Part shown: in pieces, positions 45,601 through 56,918 of the stretch
Layout of the letters: the number at the start of each line of letters is the position of its first letter
Numbering within the stretch: the first letter of the stretch is position 1
Assembly (NCBI RefSeq): GCF_048544455.1
Contig: NC_133526.1
Location: 6,030,001 to 6,094,000, forward strand
DNA length: 64,000 bases
Source: Silene latifolia
Taxonomy: Eukaryota > Streptophyta > Magnoliopsida > Caryophyllales > Caryophyllaceae
Reading direction: 5' to 3'
Notes under the pieces: model-generated
What the model saw: only the letters and a program-made list of their open reading frames with translations
Databases searched by the model: none
What the model was told of the DNA's origin: nothing
Position numbers and translations under genes: made by a program

Positions 45601-47768
45601 CTGGATTTGGAAGGTTACTCTGTAGAAGTAGATACTATGCATGCAAACTACATTGTTATGCAGGTCGTCTTTATATCGCAAGTCTTGTCAGAGAACTCTC
45701 TTTTAAATTAATTAAATGACATTCTGTTGGTTTAGCACTCTATTGGAGATTAATATAAGTGTCTTTTCAACTCTACCTTATTTTTGGAGCGAACTAATGA
45801 CATCGATCCGATTGATATATTGGCAGTTGTGCATTACGCTGATTGCAACTGCCATAAACGCCATTATGGGTCATAAGCTGACTATCATTGTCATTTCTGT
45901 GTATGCACAAATTTAGTGGGCATACCCTAAAGGGACGAGTTACGTCTTTCTTTGTTGAAGATTTGATATGTAGAAAATTCAGGGACAAAGGAGAGAGGCA
46001 TGTCGTGGATGGAAAGGAGTGGGAATGTTGATGAATCATTTTCATTGGCATTTAGCCATAGCTTAATGTCAAGACCGTTCAATATAAATCGTTATATGCA
46101 ATTTTTAAGGAAGTTTCTCTTTGCTAATTTCGATTGTTCTAACTTCTTTATGTTCTGTTTTGCGCAGGAAGAACTGGAGAGTCTAGCCAAAACTTATCCC
46201 GATCGTTTCAAAGTTTACTATGTTCTCAATCAGGTTGGTTGAAGCTTCATATATATTCTCCCCTTCTTCCCCCTCTTATGTCCATTCTACGCTTTGCTTG
46301 TAAGGGAATAAACAGAAAAAATTTTCCCTAAGAGTTGGTTCTCTATCTGAACATCATATAGCATTAACATTCGTCTGCTTTCTCATGTTGGACCTTGACA
46401 TGACACTCCATTTTTGTCATCACAAGCCTTGAACAATTATGATAGTATTGAAAACTTGAAGACCTAAGATCCTTAATCATATGAGCACAATGTTCTCTCA
46501 AGTCTTGAGTTCTTGACATGAGTTATGTCAATTTCTGTAGTATAACTACCTTTTGCTGGAGCCATAGTACCACACATCTCCAATGTTGGCAATTCTTCTC
46601 GCCGGCGACACTTGCTTCCTATCGGCGATGACACAAATTCTCCATCATCGGTGACATCCTTCCCCACCCCTGTTCCTTCACTTGCTGACCACCTCCTGCC
46701 ATCCCACTGTCAGCGACTTCCTCTTCCTAACACCGACAACCATTCATATGATGTAACTATGGCTCACTGAGTCAAAACAGTGTGTAGTTACGTCTTTCTC
46801 CTACTGTCAAAAAAAAAAAAAAAAACGGCCTCATCTTATCTGACCGTCTTTCTTCCACCTTCCTCCTATGCCTTTAGATCTATAATAAACTCTCCCTTCT
46901 CTCGCCTTCATCATCCCTGAGACAATAGCTCCATTACGATCTCAGACTTCGTGTGGCAGGTTTGCTAGTGGTGGTTGTGGTGGGCTTCCTAGTGGTGGTA
47001 ATTGGCTGTTGTGACTGATGTTTGGTGGGGTGATTACAACATGCTAACTACAATTTGGGAAGAATATTATATGGATAGGAGGGCATATCATTAACTCTAG
47101 GAATAAAATTGAAATATGTCAGTCAGAGGGCTTCTTCGTGATTTAGTGCGATATTGTTTTGTATTTGTAGTACCCATATTAAACTTCCAACTCGAACTAA
47201 ATCATGATGCTCCTATCTTGACTTTGTTATGAATAACATTGCAGCCTCCAGAAGGATGGACAGGTGGTGTCGGATTCGTAAGCAAGGAAATGATCAAAGA
47301 ACACTGCCCTGCACCTGCAGCTGATATCCAGGTACAGTTCCCTATTTATGCACTTCCCTCCCCTGTTTACGCACTTCCTTTCCCACAACTTATGCATTAC
47401 AGACTGAAGCTATTCGTTTTCAAATACAATTAGGAGACTTTCTGAGACTGCATGCGTGAGACGACTTATGTATTACAGACTGAGTTATTTATTTTCAAAT
47501 ACAACTAGGAGACTGTCTCATACTGCATGTGTGCGACTTAACCCACTAACCGCTAAAAAGCTGAAACAAAGATATAATCATTTAACCAACTCATTATATG
47601 AGTGGCTCTAATGATAATCTGATGATGAGACCATCTTTCACCTGAATTCTAAATTAATCATTGTAAAATATGCAGATTTTGAGGTGTGGCCCGCCTCCGA
47701 TGAATAAAGCGATGGCTGCTCACCTTGAGGAACTTGGTTACTCCCCTGAAATGCAATTCCAGTTCTGA
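42644..47768 (+). CDS. CBR1: NADH-cytochrome b5 reductase 1 (276 aa)
   Basis: Nine exons: 42644-42746, 43609-43750, 44590-44680, 44777-44854, 44987-45067, 45432-45521, 46168-46233, 47245-47331 and 47676-47768. CBR1 passes electrons from NADH to cytochrome b5 at the ER (and outer mitochondrial) membrane for fatty-acid desaturation and related steps. A membrane anchor is at residues 9-29. The FAD site KAYTPTT (93-99), a second flavin region [10 protein letters not shown], the NADH-binding GGSGITPM (156-163) and CGPPPM (250-255) and the C terminus MQFQF are all in place. Length is close to the 281 of Arabidopsis CBR1. The third intron starts with GC instead of GT (see separate entry). No damage is visible. 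Confidence 0.95.
43080..43187. mobile_element. Inverted-repeat MITE in CBR1 intron 1
   Basis: GTGACGG with ATGTGACCATTTTATGATAA on the left pairs with TTATCATAAAATGGTCAC and CGTCAC on the right; the arms are about 36 bases. ATGAGAATTTTGTG follows at the right edge, as in the 34904 element. Confidence 0.7.
43272..43454. mobile_element. Foldback Stowaway-like MITE in CBR1 intron 1
   Basis: Two arms of about 85 bases (TCTCATTAAAGACGG, ACTATCCGTCTATAGC, GTGGGTAGTGCAAGTGG) pair almost fully across a short loop near 43365. Each arm itself contains the smaller palindrome CCGTCTATAGC and GCTATAGACGG. Same family as 11304-11461 and 49809-50500. Confidence 0.8.
44681..44776 (+). other. GC-AG intron in CBR1
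   Basis: The exon ends ATCAAG and the next bases are GCAAGC; the acceptor is CTATAG. Only this border keeps the frame from ELVIK to MYPQGRM, the order known for CBR1. GC-AG is the main rare variant spliced by the normal spliceosome, and AG|GCAAG is its usual donor. Confidence 0.85.
46540..46795. mobile_element. Possible MITE in CBR1 intron 7
   Basis: GTATAACTACCTTTTGCTGG and GAGCCATAGT at the left are roughly inverted at the right (GTAACTATGGCTCACTGAG, then AAAACAGTGTGTAGTTAC). The interior is GC-richer than the rest of the intron. Borders are uncertain. Confidence 0.4.
47391..47535. repeat. Tandem duplication of about 73 bp in last CBR1 intron
   Basis: TTATGCATTACAGACTGA, TTTTCAAATACAATTAGGAG and ACTGCATGCGTGAGAC recur once with small changes in the second half. 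Confidence 0.75.
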
Positions 47769-48344
47769 TTCATCTATATCACAACACATTCTACTTTCAT
47801 TGAAACCTTGATTTCGGGATGTTCAATTGGACTTCCTGTGAATTTATTACCGGTTTCCGAGACTGTGGGTGTAACTTCAGTCAGTATTGTTTCTCAAGAA
47901 CTTATTCATCATTTTGTATGATTTGGATTAGCAAATGTATCCTTTTCCTGGGACTTTTTTTTCCCATGCTGGTTTACGATCAGGGAAAAAATGAGCAAAC
48001 AAATGTTTCTGATGAATCTTGGAGATCTATAGTTGTTAATCTCAGATTATTTGCTACCACATTATCGTGTATGTTTGTGTGAATCGTTCCAAGTACGTAT
48101 CACTGCAACAACATTCGGGTTTTACTGTGTGGTAATGGGACAGATATGGACGGAATATTGTTGCATCCTTGTCTTGATTTGTGACGTTCAACATGGGAAT
48201 ATACTCGACTCGAACTTATTTTGTTCAATATTGACGTGGATCCGTGTAGATTAGCTTACTTTAATAAAGTTGGATTGCAAATACGAGATCTAAATCGAAT
48301 TTGTTACATTCGGCACGTATTCAAATCCACAATTTTTCTCACAA

Positions 48345-48408
48345 CATTTGATCTACGCGGTATTCAAAGTGGTTGATGTAGCGTTTTGAATACCGCGTAA
48401 ATCAAATG
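48345..48408. repeat. Hairpin with 24-base arms
   Basis: CATTTGATCTACGCGGTATT is answered by AATACCGCGTAAATCAAATG with one mismatch, around a 16-base middle. It lies in the 47769-49805 spacer, in which I see no gene. It may be a small MITE; the arms are short and balanced enough for a small-RNA precursor, but nothing else supports that. Confidence 0.6.
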
Positions 48409-49876
48409 AGAAGAACAAATGAGGCGATATATCACATCTTACAACACTTGCTTAAATAAATATTTAATTCCTCCAAAAAGTACTTTAGATGAATAATTAA
48501 CAATAAACATTCAAATGTATATCGAGCTTTAAATGAAATCTTTTCCCCGGCGTATCTAATAATATGAGTATTTTTTCAAGTCTCTCTATTTTTTAAATCG
48601 TAAATCACTATTACTAAAATAGAGAAAAAATCACTCATGCAAAGACAAATCGACATTAGCAATTCCATGGCACGATCGTTTTTCCGTGTATTTTGGCAAA
48701 GTGTTGTCACTTTTGGGTAAATATTAACCGCTTTATGTTAAATTCAGAATAGTGGTCATTTTGGAAAAACTGGTCATCTTCACATATTTCTCATCGCACG
48801 TACAATGATCTCACAATAGAATTTGTGGATTGACATATCTTAGACAAAAGTTTAAGCTTTATGTAAAGACGATCTCATTTATAAAAAATAGTTACCCAAT
48901 ACCATTAAAAAACTATTAGCAGATCTCAACCACTTTCATTTTTTTAATTAAAGTGCATCTTCCAATTTCCAAGTAACATGACCATGATGAGTAGATGAAC
49001 CTCAAAGCCAACAAAAAAACATGCTCCTAGTAACTAACAAAAATAGCATCATTATTCATAATTATTCATAATTTAACCAAAATAATTACAAATCAATTGG
49101 AGTTGAACCCAAACACTACTCATCACTTATAATATTACGGAGTATATTATAATATTAATTAATTAATTATTATTACACCGGTGACCGGTTCTTCAGTGTG
49201 GGGCCCTCCTATTTCCTCGGTTACATCTTCATCTCACCTTCATCTTCCTCTATTCCATCCACCTAGTTTTATCAGTCCACCGTCTATTGCCGGTCACATC
49301 CCCACCCACTTACCGGCGACCTTCTTCCTCAGGTATTTTATTATTCCTTTTTATTTATTTTGCGAAATTTTCAAGTTACCCCGTAATTTGCTAGCTAATG
49401 AGGCACCGGGTAATGTTGTTATTGTTGTAGTTGTATTTTTCTTGGGTAATGATTGATTTATTGATTCGGGTTATTGATTCGGGTTCGGACCCTGTCGGTT
49501 GATTGACACACTATCCAATTGCGTCAGGTTTGTGCGATAAAGAGGCTGTTTCCGAATAATCCAACATGAAAATTGCCTTTAATGGTTGTTTTAGAACCAA
49601 AGAGTAGCGAATATTTGGCTACATTGGAAATGGAAATGATTTACGTTTGCTTTCTAATTATGGTAATTTGATCCGAGTTGTTGATTCAGTTTGAATTATT
49701 GGTACTATTTTTTTAATGAATTGAATGGGGAATGGCGAATCTTTGGCTACATTGGGAATGGAGATGGAAATGATTTATGTTTGCTTTCTAAGTATGGTAA
49801 TTTGACACAAATTCTCATTATAAACGGGAGATATCCGTCTATAGTTATAGTCGGGCCAAATATCCACCCTCTTTAA

Positions 49877-50163
49877 TGGTGTGTTTGGATAGCAAAAGTG
49901 GAGGGAAAGAGAGGGGAGGGAGAAGGAGGGAAGAGAAAGGGATGGAAGGGAAGGGGAGGGAGAATGGATAAAGTCATTTTCCCTCCAAATCTTGCCTTTG
50001 TTGGAGAGGAAATAATTTGGCTTGGAGGGGGGAAGTGAAGGGATTCATTTTCCCTCCCCTCAAAATCCCTCCACCTCCATTTTGCTAACCAAACAAAGTA
50101 TTTATCATCCCTTCCTTTCCCTCCCCTCTCTTTCCCTCCAAATCCTCCTATCCAAAAAGACCC
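49877..50163. mobile_element. Tourist-like MITE (first of a tandem pair)
   Basis: The left end GGTGTGTTTGGATAGC and right end CTATCCAAAAAGACCC are inverted; TAA lies on both sides (49874-49876 and 50164-50166). The interior is a purine-rich then pyrimidine-rich GGGAGGG/CCCTCCC sequence. Confidence 0.8.
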
Positions 50164-50166
50164 TAA

Positions 50167-50464
50167 GGGTGTGTTTGGATAGCAAAAGTGGAGAGAAAGG
50201 GAGGGGAGGGGGAAGGAGGGAAGGGGAAGGGAGAGAAGGGAAGGGGAGGGGGAATGGAGTGTGGTTGTTTGGATACAATTTCCCTCCAAATCTTGCCTAT
50301 TGTGGAGAGATTTTGATTAGGCTTGGAGGAGGGAAATTGGATCTCTCCAAATCTCTCCCCCTCCATTTCCCTCCACACTCATTTGCTATCCAAATAAGGG
50401 ATTTTAAATCCCCTACTCTCCCTCCCTTTCTTTTCCCTCCAAATACTTCAATCCAAACACACCC
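50167..50464. mobile_element. Tourist-like MITE (second of a tandem pair)
   Basis: The ends GGGTGTGTTTGGAT and ATCCAAACACACCC are a perfect inverted repeat. TAA at 50164-50166 is shared with the first element and TAA at 50465-50467 closes it. Confidence 0.88.
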
Positions 50465-50631
50465 TAAGTATAAGGACGGATATATCCGTCTATAGCGAGA
50501 CTAACTGGTAATTTGATCCGAGTTGTTGATTCAGTTTGAATTATTTGGTAGGTTTTTTTCCATGAATGGAATGGGAAATGGTGGATACTTGACGGATTTC
50601 ATTGGCGATTCTTGAAGATTTGTAGTTGGGA

Positions 50632-53600
50632 ATGGCGGAAAGGAGTTCTTCTTCGTCATTGGGTATTTTTCATTGTAGGAACACATTGTTTTGTTGGTTT
50701 ACTGCAACTTCTTTTCTGTTTTTGCTGTCCTGGTTATTTCTACTGCCATCAACAGGGCGGTTTCGCCTTGGTTTGTCTCCTAGTTTGAGTAGTCGCATTA
50801 TATCTAATGCCGGGATCTCAAATCAAATAGTTAGTATAGGAGGAGGCGATTGTGGTCCGAGGGAGAAACAAGTTTTGAAGGTTTTCATGTATGATTTGCC
50901 CCCGGAATTTCATTTTGGTATATTAGATTGGAAACCTGAGGGATCGAGTGTTTGGCCTGATATTCGGAAAAATGTGCCCATGTATCCTGGTGGATTGAAT
51001 TTGCAGCATAGTATAGAGTATTGGCTTACCTTGGATCTCCTCTTTTCGGAATATTCAGGGGTTACCAAGTCTCGTTTTGCTTTGAGGGTGCACAACTCGA
51101 GTGAGGCAGATGTGATATTTGTGCCTTTCTTCTCGTCTTTGTCTTTTAACCGATTTTCTAGGCTAAGGAAACAAGAGAGGAGCAGCCATGACAAACTTAT
51201 ACAAGATAAATTGGTCAAGTATTTGGAACGTCAGGAGGAGTGGAAGAGGTCAGGGGGTGTGGATCACATTATCTTGGCTCATCACCCGAATAGTCTGCTA
51301 TACGCAAGGAATCAATTATGGCCTGCTACGTTCATACTCTCAGATTTCGGGAGGTATCCACCAAGTATTGCAAATGTTCAGAAAGATGTTATTGCTCCTT
51401 ATCGACATGTTATCAAATCATTTGATAATGATACATCAACTTTTGATAGCCGGCCAATTTTGTTGTACTTCCAAGGTGCCATATATAGAAAAGATGTGAG
51501 TTCATTGTTTCATTTTTACATATATTTTTTTTGGTAATGTCTGCAGAACCTTGAATCTGTTTCTTTTGATGGTCCACGTTATGTGATATATGCAATATTT
51601 GCGTGTTTATGCTTGTTACTATATTTGATTCTGTATCAGGGGTGTTTTCTTTCACCTGATATATTTTCCTTGTATTAGGGGTGTTTTGTTTATGTTAGAT
51701 TATGTTATTAACAGTAAGCTTATTTCTGATGGCATGGAAGAGAAGGGGGGCGGCAACTTTTCTCCGGCTTTTGTTATCTTGTCTGTTTTAAGAGACACAC
51801 GAAGTATGGATTTGTCTTTCCTATAACCTTACTGTACTTCTGGAAAATAAACAATAATGAATTTTTGATGATTGGTGATAACGTTTTGCTGTTACGGGAT
51901 CATTTCTTCAGATAATATGAGTGATTGTTGACATTTTCGTCCATCTGCTTACTCAGTGTCACTTTAAAAGATTAATAGCATTGTTAGTGTATGTTGTTCA
52001 CAATGTTAACCAACATTTGGCAATAGCTGTAAATTACAAATATTCATGGATCTAGCCAGGCATATCTTGTCTAAGAGTTATTCCGCAATGGCACCACCTT
52101 GTCATATCATGCGTACGCCCCAGCAGCTGGACAATGGTTCCAATATCTGATACCTTACTAGTATAAAGCTGTAGAAGTGTCATAAATTGTATTGAAATAT
52201 AACGACATTTATGGAGTCTGAGATCATACATTCACTTGGTGGCTTTGGTGATTAGATTATAATTTTGTTATACCAGTCAATTATGTTACAGCCTCTTGAA
52301 ACTGAGTTACCTCGACTCTTCTTGAACACCTATACTGTAGGGCATTTTTATTCTGATTCTATATTCAATTTCATTCTGTGTTGCATATGTACAAAGGTTT
52401 CAAGAAAGATTGTTTTGTCATAAATTGCCATGCCTCTTTTAAGGACGCTTTATGCGCTTAATTGGTGTAATATCACTCTTTGATTGTTTTATATTAATAG
52501 ACCCCATCAATAGACTGTTTTTAATTATCAGTAAAACCTATAACTTGTCAATACGCTTGTTTGAATCCAGATAATATTTTGCTTTGTCCTCGATTCTCTC
52601 TGAAAGCTAACTGTATCTGCGTAGTTCTAAGTGCATTTAACTACCGATCGACTCTTGTCCAACATCCTTTTGCTACTACTATAGTCATTTAAAAGTAGAT
52701 GGAATCTTGATCTCTTTTCCTTTATCTGCCCAATTGCCCTGCCTTGCTTGTGTTGTGTCATGATCAAGATATATGATTTATTCATTAATGATAGGAAGGC
52801 TTAGAAAGTTTTGTAGCATCTTGAGGCACGTTTCCTGAGATTAACACCTCATTTAAGTTCTTCACATCTTCTGCTATTAGATTCATTTCATTTCCTTAAG
52901 AAACAGCTATACTTGCTTGGACATCCAATAATTAGTTCCCTTTACCAGACTGACTACTCGTTTTGCTGGAAACTTTTAGTTTTTATCTCGTTTTCTTGTA
53001 CATAACCTGCGTCATCTGATTTTTCGTGCTCCTTATTGATGTCCTGAGTTAAACAAATAATGCACACTTAATTTTGCAAAGGAAAAACTCGGAAAAAAAA
53101 AGTATACATATAAGTCCGATTATGATCCCTTCCTGTAATTATTTTGATTTGTTGCTTGCAACAACATTTTGCCTGCAGGGTACCTTTCACAGTCTATACT
53201 ATTGTTGTTTAAAAGGATCGATTAAAACAATTCTCCTTGTGAATTTTGACTGCAGGGCGGAGTGATAAGGCAAGAGTTGTTCTATCTTCTGAGAGATGAA
53301 GAAGATGTGCACTTTACATTCGGAAGTATCCAACATGGCGGCGTAAGTAATGCCAGCCAAGGAATGCACTCCTCCAAATTTTGCCTCAACATAGCCGGTG
53401 ACACGCCATCTTCAAATCGCCTTTTTGATGCGATTGCCAGCCACTGTGTCCCTGTCATTATCAGTGATGAGATCGAGCTTCCATTTGAAGACGTTATTGA
53501 TTACACCGAATTCTGCATCTTTGTTCGGACATCTGATGCAGTAAAAGAGAAGTTTCTTATAAATCTCATCAGGGGCATTGGAAGGGAAGAGTGGACTCGC

Positions 53601-53813
53601 ATGTGGAACAAACTGCAACAAGTCGAAAAACATTTTGAGTTTCGGTACCCTTCAGGAGACGATGATGCAGTCCAGATGATATGGCAAACGATTTCACACA
53701 AGGTTCCCTCCATTAAGTTGAAGTTGCACCGATCAAGGCGGTATTCTCGTAGCAAAGACACTAGTGTCGCTCGGACACCCCCACAATTTATGGTGCCCAA
53801 CAATTTTTGGTAG
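50632..53813 (+). CDS. GT47 exostosin-family glycosyltransferase (473 aa), At1g67410-like
   Basis: Two exons, 50632-51495 and 53256-53813, split by a 1.76-kb intron. Type II Golgi protein: short cytoplasmic tail and one membrane segment (about 18-38, LFCWFTATSFLFLLSWLFLL). The exostosin domain then runs from KVFMYDLPPEFHFGILDW through YPGGLNLQHSIEYWLTLDLL, ADVIFVPFFSSLSFNRFS and RPILLYFQGAIYRKD to KFCLNIAGDTPSSNRLFDAI (GDT at 336-338) and HCVPVIISDEIELPFED. The family makes cell-wall polysaccharides in the Golgi; the sugar transferred by this clade is not known to me. It does not look like ARAD1 or IRX10, which have different N-terminal blocks. I chose ATG 50632; the frame before it lacks another ATG. 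Confidence 0.9.
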
Positions 53814-54832
53814 GAAGTTAACTGTCATCTCTGAAGACCTGCATGCTAAAGCTGGTGAATCTATATATCATAACGAACACAGATTGCAGTTTCAGATAAT
53901 TTTTTGACAAATTTAAGTCTATTCTGCTGAAAACAGGTTACTTTTTTTTTGCTTTCCATTTCAGCATTGAATTCTTTTTAGAAATGAACAAATCTTTGTA
54001 TAGTTTTTTTTTTTTTTCCCGATACACAGTTTTTTTACTGCAAAGGTAACTTCTGGTTTCCTGCTGATAGTTCTAAACTTCTAATTACCTAAATATGAAC
54101 TTTGAAGATTCATAGTTTTTCGACGCATTCCGAAATATCAACAAATTGTGTTCATTTTGATGATAGATAAAGAGTTATGGTCTACAAATAGTTCAATTTG
54201 CTGCAAATTGGAGCTAATGATGAAAATTTTCAGCCTTCTGGTGTGTCTGTTCATTCACTAGTTGATGAACAACTCTATCACAATCGGGATCCTCTCCATT
54301 TATTTCCGCTTGTTTACTCTTGTTACGTGTTTGAGGTGTGGCGTGTGGGACACAGCTATAAGTCTATAACAGGCTGTAAGATGGAGTACCCCCTCCATCT
54401 CATTTACGTTTACCGTCTTAATTCATCGGTAGTTTATACTCTCTTCATCACATCAACACTTTTCTTCCGTATTCTGCTTTTTGCATTTTTTGATTTGAAG
54501 TTCCAACCAAAATTTATGGAATTGGACCTAAAAAAGCCATTCAGGTGATTAAATATCTCATTTTAAAATTTAAAGTCAAAGGATAAAGTTATTATTTTCA
54601 CTTTTTTCTTACATGCACGTAAAAAAAATGAAGACGGTATAAATGGAATGGAAGGAATATTAGACATTCTCCAATCTCAAAACATTAAAGAGTTGCCACT
54701 TTCCAGGCCTTATAAGAAGTACTCCGTATTACTTTTGATTGTAATTTTATTTATATTTATATTTACTATATACAGTATGTCATATGTTTTTCTTATAGTA
54801 ATTATTTAAGGTCTCAATTTGATACTTAGTAC
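53814..54832. other. 3' flank of GT47 gene, no gene seen
   Basis: Probably 3' untranslated region, then spacer with T-runs (54005-54019). An open frame at 54198-54548 has no recognisable motif and poor composition, so I do not call it a gene. Confidence 0.45.
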
Positions 54833-54985
54833 CAATGGCGGAGTCAGGATTTGAATCCAGCGGGGGTGAACGGGTTATGGTATAAGGGGAACTCGAAAAT
54901 TTTTCGAAAATTACAACTAAAACTATTGCGATTTTCATCCGCCAGCGGGGGCGAGCGCCCCTGCTTTCCCCTAGCTCCACCACTG
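54833..54985. mobile_element. hAT-type MITE, 153 bp, with 8-bp target duplication
   Basis: The ends CAATGGCGGAGTCAGG and CTAGCTCCACCACTG are inverted repeats. CTTAGTAC is duplicated exactly at 54825-54832 and 54986-54993, the hAT target length. This well-preserved copy defines the family also seen at 16237 and 28252. Confidence 0.92.
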
Positions 54986-55259
54986 CTTAGTACAAGGTAG
55001 TCTCTCAAATTTATTAGACAATCTTGTTATTGGTCTAATGATTGGATTCTTTTTGTTTAAGAAAACTAGATTGATCCTCTAGGGTAGGACCAACCTATTT
55101 CGGATGGACTAATAATTGGAGAATTTAGATAGATTATAGTCACTACTCAGTTCTCACTAGTTTAATCAAACAATACCTAAGATTTAGTGTGGTATCACTG
55201 TATCAGTGGTATATTACAAGTTAGACATAATAGTATAACGAGTAGTGACTCATTAAGCC

Positions 55260-55604
55260 GCTTCTTTTGGATCAAATTGTCTCAATCAATCAATCAATTT
55301 AATGGAGCTGAAATTTGAAATCGAATCAATTTAATGGAGCCGAGCTGAATCGAATCAACTTAATAGAGTCCGAATCAACTAAATCAATCGATCTCAACTA
55401 TACTTGAAATAAATAAAAATAAAAGATTATAATAATAATAAAATTAATACCAATAATAATAATAATAAATATTATAAAAATATTATTCATTATTCATTAT
55501 TATTAATATAATATAATAATAATCTAATAATATATAAAAAAAATAATTTTAACAATTAATATAAATAATAATAATAATAATAATATATGTAATATAATAA
55601 AAAT
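55260..55604. repeat. AT-rich simple repeats before the LTR element
   Basis: Short tandem runs of AATCAATCAATC and repeated GAATCAATTTAATGGAG-like units, then AATAATA-rich sequence up to the LTR. No gene seen. Confidence 0.7.
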
Positions 55605-56214
55605 TGTTCCGGGTGTAATTTCCAGAGCAGTTATTAGTTACCACCCGTGGCTTGTAGAATAATGTCTTGAGTTGAACCCTTCTTGCTTCTGTCGTCCCTC
55701 TCGGCCTCTCCTGCAACAATGAACGAATCGAGGGCTTGGGCGTGTGCCAAGCGTACTCACTCCGACGCTCAAGTCAGTAAACTTAAAGGATTAAGCTGTG
55801 TTACTTGGCTAGATACGTATTGTAGAGAGATAAGGGAGATAATACCAGATGAATAGTGTATTTAGGTTTTAGTTGTGGGATCCTTTCCTCAATGAAGGTT
55901 GAGGAGTATTTATAGGCTTTCACCTTTTGTCACGTAGTGGCCAAGTGGCCAAGTGGCTAGCAGTGGAAAGATCGATCTACCCCTCCGAGGGACCTATGGC
56001 GGCGGCGGGCCATGTTGACTCACCGCCGAGGGGCCTTGGATATGAGTACGCGGGGTACGTGTCCCGGTACTGGCAAAGTTTGTCACGCCGAGACCCAGGC
56101 TAACAGCCGATGGGTCGATCGGCCAGTCCGTATAAGTCGTTGACTTGTTGTGGATATCTTTGACCTTGCTCAATGTGTTGACTTGGTCGGGCGGTGCGAG
56201 AATATGCCCCATCA
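55605..56214 (-). repeat. 3' LTR (610 bp)
   Basis: On the minus strand it starts TGATGGGGCATATTC and ends ACACCCGGAACA, with TG...CA termini. It is nearly identical to the visible part of the other LTR and is of the same family as the solo LTR at 34208-34779. The target duplication cannot be checked because the far end is outside the window. Confidence 0.92.
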
Positions 56215-56225
56215 ATTTGCCCCCA
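56215..56225 (-). other. Polypurine tract of the LTR element
   Basis: The minus strand reads TGGGGGCAAAT directly before the LTR start TGATGGGGC. This is the usual place and composition of the plus-strand DNA primer. Confidence 0.8.
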
Positions 56226-56722
56226 GCGTAGTCTATGCCGTGGTATGGGCTCCGATGTACGTTGAGCATATATTCGCATAAGTATTTTCGAAAAAATTTT
56301 CTCAGACGGCTTCTTCTTCTCGCATCGGCGCGGCTCTTGTTAGGCCGCACCGTATACCATATATCCCCCCTCCACATGGATGCGTAAAGGGCATCCGATG
56401 TGGAAAAGAACATGACGCCGGCCGAGACCAATCTTTGCCGAGAGTGCTTAGGTTGATTTTGATTGCCCCGCCTGCTTCCTGGCTTGGTTGATCGGGTGGC
56501 GGTGACCAGATACCTAGGAATTTGTTTGAGGAAGATGAATAGTCGAAGAGATGTGAATGGGCGTGTTGAAGACGCTTGGTCACGGTTGCATTGATTGACG
56601 TTTAATCGTTGCGACGATTGACATTCCGTGGTTGCATGCTCGACACGTGTCTCGCTTTCGCCGATTGGTCCGCGCTTCATGGGTCATGCTCTCGATTGGT
56701 CCTTCTTTATGGGCTTTTTTTC

Positions 56723-56730
56723 TATAAATA
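56723..56730 (+). promoter_or_regulatory. TATA box for the antisense unit
   Basis: CTATAAATAGGGCGC lies on the plus strand about 190 bases before the start of the antisense frame, with a CT-rich leader after it. This fits a separate promoter for antisense transcription inside the element. Confidence 0.5.
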
Positions 56731-56918
56731 GGGCGCTTTTTTCGTGATTTTGGTCACTAATTTCATTTTCTCAAATTTTCCTAAAATCTTCATCTTTCTT
56801 AAACTTTCAAGGGCTTCCTTTTCTTCCAATCTTCAGAGTCTTTGATCCGGCGAGCACTTTTTCCTTTTAAGGTAAACAAACGAATTTTTCTTTTATCTTG
56901 CTAGTAATTTGTCAGAAC

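Larger units (their letters stand above)
49809..50500. mobile_element. Stowaway-like element split by two Tourist MITEs
   Basis: The left part (ATTCTCATTATAAACGG, ATATCCGTCTATAG) and the right part (GGACGGATATATCCGTC, TATAGCGAGA) belong to the family seen at 43272-43454. Between them sit the Tourist elements at 49877-50163 and 50167-50464. This is the immediate upstream region of the GT47 gene. Confidence 0.6.

Noticed and set aside
49873-50495. Long Pro/Ser/Leu-rich frames on both strands
   Set aside because: They come from the purine- and pyrimidine-rich bodies of the tandem Tourist MITEs.
54198-54548. 116-codon plus-strand frame after the GT47 gene
   Set aside because: No recognisable motif, AT-rich composition, probably downstream non-coding DNA.
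55994-56680. 228-codon minus-strand frame
   Set aside because: Starts in the region before the LTR and runs through the LTR itself; it overlaps the promoter of the antisense unit and has no known domain.
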